Shown here in pieces: positions 7,649-12,500 of a stretch of DNA of 12,500 nt. The DNA lies in assembly GCF_003667825.1 (NCBI RefSeq), contig NZ_CP033043.1, positions 3,332,501 through 3,345,000 of the forward strand. The letters run 5' to 3'. The stretch's first letter is position 1. Every line of letters begins with the position of its first letter. Position numbers and translations under genes: made by a program. Origin of the DNA: Metabacillus litoralis. Lineage in GTDB: Bacteria; Bacillota; Bacilli; Bacillales; Bacillaceae. The notes below the pieces were generated by a model, which made no database searches, was not told where the DNA came from, and saw only the letters and a program-made list of their open reading frames with translations.

Positions 7649-8068
7649 TTAAATGATCTTACCAGGAACTGGCGAAGAAAGATTGATCATTGTATAAGGC
7701 TCACCATACTCCATAGACGAATCAATAAACTGTTCCAGTAATTGATAGGATGCAGTCACCACCTTAACAAGATAACTATATTCCCCTGTCAGTCTATGAC
7801 ATTCAATAACGAGGGGGCTCTCTTTACAGAATTCCCTAAATGCCTTGCATCTGTGGGTTTTAATTAATATAAATGCTCTAACTGTTTTTTGTAATTTTTC
7901 TGGATTAACTTGTGCCTTATATCCTTCAATAATGCCTTGATCTTCTAGTTTTCTTACCCTCTCGGTAACTGCAGGAACAGACAAGGAAACTTTCTGCCCT
8001 AACTCCGTCATTGAAATTCTACCTTCCACTTGCAAGATATCCAGAATTCTACGGTTAACATCATCCAT
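7649..8068 (-). CDS. Lrp/AsnC family transcriptional regulator
   Basis: A 139-residue protein of standard Lrp/AsnC length. Residues 1-60 form the AsnC-type winged HTH (DVNRRILDILQ, then ISMTELGQKVSLSVPAVTERVRKLEDQGII). Residues about 65-135 form the RAM effector-binding and oligomerisation domain, including CHRLTGEYSYLVKVV with the conserved glycine-tyrosine core. Such regulators respond to amino acids and control amino-acid metabolism or DNA architecture; B. subtilis LrpC has a similar layout, but orthology is not claimed. ATG 8066-8068 follows GAAGGTG with 7-nt spacing. It is divergent from the DUF1272-isochorismatase pair across 144 bp, so those genes, and its own, are the natural candidate targets. 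Confidence 0.95.
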   Translation of the reverse strand: MDDVNRRILDILQVEGRISMTELGQKVSLSVPAVTERVRKLEDQGIIEGYKAQVNPEKLQKTVRAFILIKTHRCKAFREFCKESPLVIECHRLTGEYSYLVKVVTASYQLLEQFIDSSMEYGEPYTMINLSSPVPGKII

Positions 8069-8212
8069 AACTGTTCACCTTCATTTTTAATTTAAAATCA
8101 GATAATTTCCTTTTCTATTTAAGAATATCAGTCCAAACTCCTTAAAAAAAGCATGTGTTCTTAATTCTTTTTCAAATAAAATTAGCCTATATCATGTTAG
8201 GAGGTATTAATA

Positions 8213-8365
8213 ATGAAATCAACTTGTGAAAAATGCGAAAAACCGATAACAAGTGATGCTTTTATATGTAGTTATGAATGCACGTTTTGCTTAGAATGCA
8301 CGACTGAAATGTCTTATATTTGCCCGAACTGCAGTGGAGAATTAGTAAAACGACCAAACAGTTAA
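8213..8365 (+). CDS. DUF1272 family small cysteine-rich protein
   Basis: A 50-residue gene, ATG 8213-8215 to TAA 8363-8365, with a very strong TAGGAGG (8198-8204). The product has eight cysteines: C5-x2-C8, C19-x3-C23-x2-C26-x2-C29 and C37-x2-C40, with the segment FICSYECTFCLEC and the end CPNCSGELVKRP. This arrangement is what I recognise as DUF1272, a family of very short proteins of unknown function that probably binds two zinc ions in a RING- or ribbon-like fold. It contains no membrane segment. It lies 39 bp upstream of the isochorismatase-type gene in the same direction with no terminator between them, so they probably form an operon controlled from the Lrp divergent region. A role as a metal-binding partner or regulator is only a guess. 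Confidence 0.88.
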   Translation: MKSTCEKCEKPITSDAFICSYECTFCLECTTEMSYICPNCSGELVKRPNS

Positions 8366-8404
8366 GGCATTGTAAGATCACTAAAAAGTGAAAGGTGAAT
8401 GGAA

Positions 8405-8950
8405 ATGAGCAAAGCATTGATCATTGTAGATGTACAAAAAGCATTTCAGGATCCTAAGTGGGGGAACCGAAACAATCCAGACGCAGAAAGTAAAATTAAC
8501 AGCCTATTACTTGAATGGAGAAAAAGAAAATTAGAAGTCATTTTTATTAAACATCTTTCTACTAATCCGAACTCTGTTTTTTATCATAAAAATGAAAGCT
8601 CACAGATAAATGACTTACTTTATCCGCTACCAACAGAAACTATCTTTACTAAAGAAGTTAATAGCTCCTTTATAGGAACATCATTGGAAGACTATTTGCA
8701 TCAACTTAAAATCAACGAACTAGTCTTAACTGGTTTGACGACTCCACATTGTGTATCAACGACAGCAAGAATGAGTGGTAACTTAGGCTTCACAACTTAT
8801 CTATTATCAGATGCTACAGCAGCATTCGACCTAACTGACCACCTGGGAAACCGTATAGACGCTCAAACCGTTCATGATGTTTCTCTTGCAACAATTCATA
8901 ATGAATTTGCCACTGTCATTACCACTGAAGATTATATAAAGCTTCTATAG
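8405..8950 (+). CDS. isochorismatase-fold cysteine hydrolase
   Basis: A 181-residue protein covering one isochorismatase/nicotinamidase domain. The catalytic triad is clear: Asp9 in LIIVDVQ, Lys83 in IFTKEVNSSF, and Cys116 in TGLTTPHCVSTTAR, the last preceded by the usual cis-peptide region. Members hydrolyse isochorismate, nicotinamide, N-carbamoyl compounds or other amides; the metal-binding pattern of nicotinamidases is not obvious, so I leave the substrate open. An ATG also occurs at 8399, but the AAAGGTG (8391-8397) is only one base from it and seven from the ATG at 8405, so I prefer 8405. It follows the DUF1272 gene and ends at a strong terminator. The nearby Lrp-type gene may regulate it. 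Confidence 0.92.
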   Translation: MSKALIIVDVQKAFQDPKWGNRNNPDAESKINSLLLEWRKRKLEVIFIKHLSTNPNSVFYHKNESSQINDLLYPLPTETIFTKEVNSSFIGTSLEDYLHQLKINELVLTGLTTPHCVSTTARMSGNLGFTTYLLSDATAAFDLTDHLGNRIDAQTVHDVSLATIHNEFATVITTEDYIKLL

Positions 8951-8967
8951 ATTTCCTATTATTAGAT

Positions 8968-9009
8968 AAAAAACAAGCATCCCGTTATAATTAAGGATGC
9001 TTGTTTTTA
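8968..9009. terminator. bidirectional terminator between isochorismatase and lipoprotein genes
   Basis: A perfect stem AACAAGCATCC (8972-8982) with GGATGCTTGTT (8995-9005), extended by A and T tracts on the two sides, so each strand has a T run after the hairpin. It starts 18 bases after the isochorismatase stop, and its right arm overlaps the TAA stop of the leftward lipoprotein gene. Confidence 0.92.
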
Positions 9010-9564
9010 TGAGCCCGTAGAAGTACTGCTCGATCCGAAACCAGAGCTAGATTTTGTACTACTAGATGAGGATGATGAAGTAACCTTTGTGCTCGGCTTA
9101 GGTGTTGACTTAACAGCAGATTGAGCTGAAGTAGTCGGTTTCGTTAATTTCACTTTACCTGATGGCTTTGATTTTGCTGCATTTGCTACAAGGAAAATCC
9201 ACCATGGAAACGAGCTCTCATTCGCATAGTAATTCGAATCTAAAGTAGATTCGCCATTTTCATAAATATCATCTAAAAAGGCAATTAGCTCTTCTTCTTG
9301 GTAATCCAGATTATTTTCTTCCATATAATCTTCCATCGCTTCTAAATCCATACCTGGATATTGAGATTGTAAATGATCTAATTCAATTTCACTTTCCATC
9401 TCTACTTCTTCTTCTACAACTTCTTCGCTATATGTTGACGTTCCTATTTCTTCATCATAAAAGAATTGTTCCTCTTCTATAACCATTTCTTCCTTTGTAC
9501 TACAAGCACTTAAGGCAACAGCAGCAGATAAAATACCGCCCATTAATGTTTTTGTTTTTGACAA
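9007..9564 (-). CDS. putative lipoprotein, acidic then serine-rich (unknown function)
   Basis: A 185-residue protein. Residues 1-21 form a lipoprotein signal: lysines at 3 and 5, a hydrophobic core, and the lipobox LSAC with Cys21 as the expected lipidated residue. The mature part has three zones: very acidic (about 25-105, many Glu/Asp clusters), a short hydrophobic stretch PWWIFLVANAA (120-130), and a basic, Thr/Ser-rich tail (131-185) ending in Gly/Ser repeats. No catalytic motif is visible and I do not recognise the family. The start is TTG at 9562-9564: an AAGGGGG lies at proper distance before it, whereas the internal ATG (codon 8) lacks a binding site and would lose the charged n-region. 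It is alone, with the shared terminator at its end. Confidence 0.82.
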   Translation of the reverse strand: MSKTKTLMGGILSAAVALSACSTKEEMVIEEEQFFYDEEIGTSTYSEEVVEEEVEMESEIELDHLQSQYPGMDLEAMEDYMEENNLDYQEEELIAFLDDIYENGESTLDSNYYANESSFPWWIFLVANAAKSKPSGKVKLTKPTTSAQSAVKSTPKPSTKVTSSSSSSSTKSSSGFGSSSTSTGS

Positions 9565-10092
9565 TGTGATCCCCCTTACTAATCATTGAAAATTAAATTC
9601 AAGATCATTGCTACTAAACTACAAATTCCTCAATTCCATATAAAGTTTGTTTCAGCCATATTCAGTTTGTATTTACTCTTCTCTCGCTTCTCTAAACGGC
9701 TCGCAAAAGAATTAAGGAACTAAATAATTGTTCTTATTAAATAGTACGATCTTTGAGTGATAAAAGTTTCAAGAACGAAACAATCAAAAGACCGTAAAAA
9801 CTTAGCAAATTTCAAAACAATTCGACAATCCCATTTTTCAATTTTACCATATATTATCCAACCCTATGGTGCAGCTTTGCTAATTATCACCACTAAATAA
9901 CACTGAAGGTAAACCTTATTATTACAAAAAATGTCCCCTCATATAAGAGTTACTTTTGTGAGCAGATTTAACTTTTCCACATATATGTACAATAAAGAGC
10001 ACTTAGTTGATTCTTAATTTCATAGCCTGGCTAACAAAGAAAAGAGCTATCCATGTGGAATGCTCTTCAAGTGTTAAATAAGGTTGTTTAGA
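9565..10092. other. 528-bp intergenic stretch without a recognisable gene
   Basis: AT-rich DNA between the lipoprotein and methyltransferase genes. I find no open frame with a plausible ribosome-binding site on either strand; the best small frame, 28 codons beginning at 9931, has none. It contains the upstream region of the lipoprotein gene at its left end, a small GTTTC/GAAAC hairpin near 9766-9781, a short palindrome AAGGTaaACCTT near 9906-9917, and the methyltransferase terminator at its right end. No mobile-element ends or RNA gene were recognised. Confidence 0.6.
10033..10067 (-). terminator. intrinsic terminator after methyltransferase gene
   Basis: Minus strand stem AAGAGC / GCTCTT (10062-10067 with 10042-10047), with an inner TCC/GGA pairing across two mismatches, followed by TTCTTTG (TTTTCTTT including the last stem bases). 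It lies 26 bases after the methyltransferase stop and points the same way. Confidence 0.75.
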
Positions 10093-10851
10093 TTATTTAT
10101 TATTAAAGGTAACAATGACAAATCGATGCTCATAGTTTAGTATATATCCGTTTCTTATTAACTCATCATAAGCATTCACTAGCTGGTTAAAGTTATCCTT
10201 TACATTAAATCCTGGAAATTCCCATTCTATCACTTTCGCATAATAAATAAGAGCTTCCATATTAAAAAACTTTTGAAATGGAAAGTATTCATCAGCAAAC
10301 TTAATGTCAAAGTTATTCTCTTTTAAATCTAGTAATGTATTTCTTAAATTTAAATCCTCATATTTTGGCATAAAGTTTGGAATTAGCATATTTGATAATC
10401 GGTTTCCATTTTTCCCGCCTACCTGTTGAGTAATGAATACACCACTAGGTTTTAGAACTCTTTTAACCTCTTCAATATTAAATGATTCATGTCTATTGAT
10501 GATCATATCAAAACAATTGTCAGCATAATCAATTATGTCATCATCAATTGAAACAAGTTTTATCCCTAAAGGCACCAATTTGCTCCTTAAAAGATCAATA
10601 TTAGGTTTCCATCCTTCTGTTACGGACGTTTTACTATAAGGATGATTTAAGGTAAGAAGAAATTCTCCTCCTCCAGTACCCATATCAAGCAATTCTAAAT
10701 CCGATGACAAATAATTTTTTACGATGTCTGCATAATCCCATGGAAGAAATTCATTTTCCCAGCTTTCCTTTATATATGAAAAATCCCAACCGTCAAAGTT
10801 AATTGTTTCATATTTTAGCCATTCTTCTATTAACTCATTTTTATACATCAT
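10093..10851 (-). CDS. class I SAM-dependent methyltransferase
   Basis: A 252-residue protein with a Rossmann-type methyltransferase domain. Motif I, the SAM-binding glycine loop, is LLDMGTGGG (54-62). The following acidic-strand region ends in a conserved DDDIIDYADNCFDMIINRHE segment (motif II/III, about 102-121), and VKRVLKPSGVFITQQ is the usual post-III strand. The N-terminal ~50 residues, rich in tryptophan (W11, W22, W31, W38), and the C-terminal ~90 residues probably form substrate-binding parts. The substrate (small molecule, protein or RNA) cannot be inferred. Two ATGs stand in tandem (10846-10851); GGGGGAA precedes them, and I take the first. The leader contains overlapping inverted repeats and a candidate promoter. 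A terminator follows the gene, so it is monocistronic. Confidence 0.9.
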   Translation of the reverse strand: MMYKNELIEEWLKYETINFDGWDFSYIKESWENEFLPWDYADIVKNYLSSDLELLDMGTGGGEFLLTLNHPYSKTSVTEGWKPNIDLLRSKLVPLGIKLVSIDDDIIDYADNCFDMIINRHESFNIEEVKRVLKPSGVFITQQVGGKNGNRLSNMLIPNFMPKYEDLNLRNTLLDLKENNFDIKFADEYFPFQKFFNMEALIYYAKVIEWEFPGFNVKDNFNQLVNAYDELIRNGYILNYEHRFVIVTFNNK

Positions 10852-10885
10852 AACTATTCCCCCACTAATTTTATTTTCATGTGGA

Positions 10886-10956
10886 CGATACAGTTAACTG
10901 ATAGAAACTGAGGTTAATCTCGATACAGTTCTATCAGATTCACTAACTGTATCGAG
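10886..10956 (-). promoter_or_regulatory. overlapping inverted repeats in methyltransferase leader
   Basis: Three copies of CGATACAGTT or its complement occur: 10886-10895, 10921-10930 and inverted 10945-10954. The last two extend to a perfect 12-bp stem (10919-10930 with 10945-10956, 14-nt loop). A second stem, CTGATAGAA(A)CTG at 10898-10910 with CAGTTCTATCAG at 10926-10937, uses part of the same arm, so the two folds exclude each other. No T run follows. It may be a set of operator sites or an RNA switch-like leader. Confidence 0.55.
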
Positions 10957-10971
10957 TAATTAATTCGTTTC

Positions 10972-10999
10972 ATGTTATAAATATTTCCCCTTTCCTCAA
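10972..10999 (-). promoter_or_regulatory. candidate promoter of methyltransferase gene
   Basis: Minus strand TTGAGG (10994-10999), 16-bp spacer, TAACAT (10972-10977). Both boxes deviate from consensus. A start near 10965 would place the inverted repeats at the very beginning of a leader of about 115 nt. Confidence 0.35.
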
Positions 11000-11085
11000 A
11001 TCTTTCATGTGAAATAAAAGGCCACATATCGATGTTTTTCATATGTTAATACAACCTTTCACATTAAAAAGTAAACCGAATATGA

Positions 11086-11109
11086 CTACTTCTCTACTTC
11101 TCTACTTCT
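11086..11109. repeat. three tandem copies of an 8-bp unit
   Basis: CTACTTCT repeated three times without a gap, ten bases downstream (leftward) of the nitrilase stop. It is a simple short tandem repeat, non-coding, and could vary in copy number between strains. Confidence 0.85.
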
Positions 11110-11119
11110 AAGGAAAATT

Positions 11120-11875
11120 TCAAAATAAATTGGGATTGAACCTTTTTGCTAGTAACAAATTGGCTTGTTTCGGATCAATATCGTGTACCAATAATTCCTC
11201 AGTACCTGATTTGGCCAAAATCAAACGTTCTCCTGACGGTGAGATTAAAGCAGAAGTGCTCTTTTGATTTTTCAAGGCATAATTAACACTAGCAAAATAA
11301 ATATTATTCTCTAAACTTCTACACACCATAGCATTATTGAAAAAATCCGGATTGTTTACGTCCCCTGTAAATTGCGGATGAAAAACAATACTCGCATCCT
11401 GACGAGCAGCCCATCGCACAGTCTCAGGATACCGCCAACCTTCGTGACAAATAACAATACCAAATTTCATATTGTTTATCTCAAAGATTCTTCGACCCTT
11501 ACCTGGAACATACCCGTACATATCTTCTCCTGGATCAATTTGATTTTTTGTCTGATATCCCATGATCTCACCATTGTTTCCAATTACAAAAGCAACCAAA
11601 TGTAATCCCTGTTGATCTTCCCATTCCATAGGCATAATAACGGCTATTTTAACTTGTCTAGCAATATGACAAATCTCCTCTAAAGCTTTACTCTGAAAGC
11701 AATGATTATACTCCTCAACCTTATAACCAACTCCTCTTAATCCAGGAATAATTGATTCAGGAAAACAAACTAGATGGCAGCCCTTTTTACCGGCTTCATA
11801 TATCATTTCCCTAACTATCTTTATTCCATCTGTTACAGAATTCGGAAACCTAGTTTGTGCTAACCCTATCTTCAA
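11120..11875 (-). CDS. nitrilase-superfamily carbon-nitrogen hydrolase
   Basis: A 251-residue single-domain CN hydrolase. The Glu-Lys-Cys triad is present: Glu40 in LVCFPES, Lys110 in YQTKNQIDPGE, and Cys143 in GIVICHEGWRYPE. The opening MKIGLAQTRFP and the later FFNNAMVCRSLENNIYFASVN stretch fit the family. Such enzymes hydrolyse amides or nitriles, or condense acyl groups; the branch and substrate are not determined, and the length fits an amidase-type member without fused domains. The start is TTG (11873-11875) with AGGAGAG about nine bases before it and no in-frame ATG upstream. It is leftward, 175 bp after the 5S remnant; a TATAAT lies at 11948-11953. The next gene, a methyltransferase, is 268 bp away, so joint transcription is doubtful. 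Confidence 0.92.
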   Translation of the reverse strand: MKIGLAQTRFPNSVTDGIKIVREMIYEAGKKGCHLVCFPESIIPGLRGVGYKVEEYNHCFQSKALEEICHIARQVKIAVIMPMEWEDQQGLHLVAFVIGNNGEIMGYQTKNQIDPGEDMYGYVPGKGRRIFEINNMKFGIVICHEGWRYPETVRWAARQDASIVFHPQFTGDVNNPDFFNNAMVCRSLENNIYFASVNYALKNQKSTSALISPSGERLILAKSGTEELLVHDIDPKQANLLLAKRFNPNLF

Positions 11876-11910
11876 AATTTGATCTCTCCTATTACTATTG
11901 GTTTAGTTTG

Positions 11911-11949
11911 ATAAATCCAAATATGCACCTTTTATTATTATGGATTTAT
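11911..11949. promoter_or_regulatory. 9-bp inverted repeat upstream of nitrilase gene
   Basis: ATAAATCCA (11911-11919) and TGGATTTAT (11941-11949) are perfect complements 21 nt apart, and the right arm overlaps a minus-strand TATAAT (11948-11953) that could be the -10 of the nitrilase gene. The position fits an operator, but no good -35 is seen (best candidate TTTCCT at 11970-11975), and an AT-rich chance match is possible. Confidence 0.35.
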
Positions 11950-12009
11950 TATATACTACTTCCAATAAGAGGAAAGAAAAAAATCACTTTAGTTGCTTTC
12001 TTTGTATAC

Positions 12010-12038
12010 AAAAAAAGATCAGCATCTCTACTGATCTT
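12010..12038 (-). terminator. rrn terminator after the 5S remnant
   Basis: Minus strand stem AAGATCAG / CTGATCTT (12031-12038 with 12015-12022), 8-nt loop, followed by a run of seven T. It lies 12 bases beyond the 5S 3' end, as at the end of an rRNA operon. Confidence 0.92.
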
Positions 12039-12050
12039 TTCCTCAACTTA

Positions 12051-12119
12051 CTTGGCGACGTCCTACTCTCACAGGGGACCCAACTACCATCGGCGCAAGA
12101 GCTTAACTTCCGCGTTCGG
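12051..12119 (-). rRNA. 5S ribosomal RNA, 3' portion only (truncated)
   Basis: Minus strand matches the second part of a Bacillus-type 5S rRNA: the CCGAACGCGGAAGTTAAGCTC block, then GCGCCGATGGTAGT, then CTGTGAGAGTAGGACG and the 3' end CGCCAAG. Upstream of the CCGAAC the expected CACACCCGUUCCCAU-type sequence and the 5' strand of helix I are absent; instead there is ACTATCAGCTTGCAATAAGCC on the plus strand. About 69 of the usual ~116 nt remain. Without the 5' strand helix I cannot form, so this copy is probably non-functional, though its terminator is intact. Orientation is the same as the 16S at the window's left end. Confidence 0.85.
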
Positions 12120-12151
12120 ACTATCAGCTTGCAATAAGCCACAAAAAGTGT

Positions 12152-12411
12152 CGTTCATAAGGGAATGAACAAAAAAAGTGATTGGAAAAAGAACGTGTAG
12201 TGCCGTTCATAAGAGGAATGAACGACAAAAGTGGTTAGAAAAGGACGTGTAGTGTCGTTCATAAGGGGAATGAACGACAAAAGTGGTTAGAAAAGAGCTT
12301 GTAGTGTCATTCATAAGGGGAATGAACGACAAAAGCGGTTAGAAAAGAGTGTGTAGTGTCGTTCATAAGGGGAATGAACGATAAAAGTGGTTGAGAAAGA
12401 GAGAGTATCTC
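12152..12411. repeat. 52-bp tandem repeats, four full and one diverging copy
   Basis: Units begin at 12152, 12204, 12256, 12308 and 12360, exactly 52 bp apart. The unit reads CGTTCATAAGGGGAATGAAC, then GACAAAAGTGGTTAGAAAAG, then a more variable 12 bases ending TGTAGTGT. Each has an inner inverted repeat GTCGTTCAT/ATGAACGAC with a 7-nt loop, slightly damaged in the first and fourth copies. The middle copies are the most alike; the outer two have drifted, and the last dissolves after about 45 bases. No unique spacers, so it is not a CRISPR array, and no reading frame stands out. Confidence 0.93.
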
Positions 12412-12500
12412 CGCGTCAGCTTGTTCGTTCAGATCCTCATGTGCCAAGACCGCACACTCCGGTCTTCACTGCCTGCGCTTCCTTGACCTTCTTGCTTCTC
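12412..12500. other. GC-richer structured segment at window end
   Basis: This stretch is visibly richer in G and C than the rest of the non-rRNA sequence. It contains a 7-bp hairpin AAGACCG / CGGTCTT (12446-12452 with 12460-12466). The minus-strand frames are interrupted, and no rRNA motif is recognised. It adjoins the tandem repeats and may belong to the same repeated element, which is cut by the window edge. Confidence 0.4.

Noticed and set aside
7532..7741. 69-residue plus-strand frame
   Set aside because: It overlaps the 3' end of the Lrp-type gene in antisense and lacks a ribosome-binding site and recognisable features.
9931..10017. 28-codon frame in the long gene-free stretch
   Set aside because: There is no Shine-Dalgarno before the ATG, no family resemblance, and frames of this size are frequent by chance in this composition.
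10886..10956. Intrinsic terminator or miniature transposon (inverted ends CGATACAGTT/AACTGTATCG)
   Set aside because: No T run follows the hairpin on either strand; no target-site duplication is visible, the element would be only about 70 bp, and the inner repeats fit a regulatory leader better.
11857..12168. Open frames of 103 and 65 residues on the plus strand
   Set aside because: They cross the nitrilase upstream region, the rrn terminator and the 5S remnant in antisense, with no ribosome-binding site.
12152..12411. CRISPR array
   Set aside because: The 52-bp units are contiguous and alike throughout; there are no unique spacers between constant repeats and no cas gene in the window.

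Overview
The window looks like chromosomal DNA of a low-GC Gram-positive bacterium in the Bacillaceae (Bacillus sensu lato). The partial 16S rRNA has Bacillus-type signatures, the rrn leader carries a boxA-like motif typical of Bacillus, Shine-Dalgarno sequences are strong, two genes start with TTG, and intrinsic terminators are plentiful. I do not commit to a genus or species.

Layout, left to right. Positions 1-944 hold the 5' part of a 16S rRNA gene read leftward, cut by the window edge. Behind it (about 990-1277) lie a boxA-like site and three tandem sigma-A-type promoters, each with a 17-bp spacer. From 1322 to 2765 is a leftward pair: a DMT/EamA transporter followed by a GNAT acetyltransferase. 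It has a leader with a strong terminator hairpin and a possible overlapping 30-codon ORF. A DUF4386 membrane protein (2997-3689, leftward) is divergent from an AraC/GyrI-like regulator (3768-4637). Next come an NCS2-type nucleobase permease (4922-6229, rightward) and a convergent alpha/beta hydrolase (6286-7143) sharing a terminator. Then follow a small unknown gene (7282-7485, leftward) and an Lrp/AsnC regulator (7649-8068, leftward), the latter divergent from a 50-residue cysteine-rich DUF1272 gene (8213-8365) and an isochorismatase-fold hydrolase (8405-8950). A putative lipoprotein (9007-9564, leftward) is followed by 528 bp without a recognisable gene. A SAM-dependent methyltransferase (10093-10851) and a nitrilase-superfamily amidohydrolase (11120-11875) are both leftward.

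At the right end is the 3' portion of a 5S rRNA gene in the same orientation as the 16S (12051-12119), with its own terminator but without the first 45 or so nucleotides. Where the rest of the 5S should be there is unrelated sequence, then about five 52-bp tandem repeats, each with an internal palindrome (12152-12411), then a GC-richer structured segment to the window end.

Functionally this is a block of single genes and two-gene units lying between two same-direction rrn elements. They encode small-molecule transporters (EamA, NCS2), small-molecule hydrolases and modifying enzymes (alpha/beta hydrolase, isochorismatase, nitrilase, methyltransferase, acetyltransferase), and one-component regulators next to their probable targets. 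I see no transposase, integrase, phage gene, CRISPR array or tRNA. The least ordinary features are the truncated 5S with its tandem repeats, the attenuator-like leader of the transporter/acetyltransferase unit, the overlapping inverted repeats in front of the methyltransferase, and a permease that appears to lack the two glutamates usual in NCS2 proteins.
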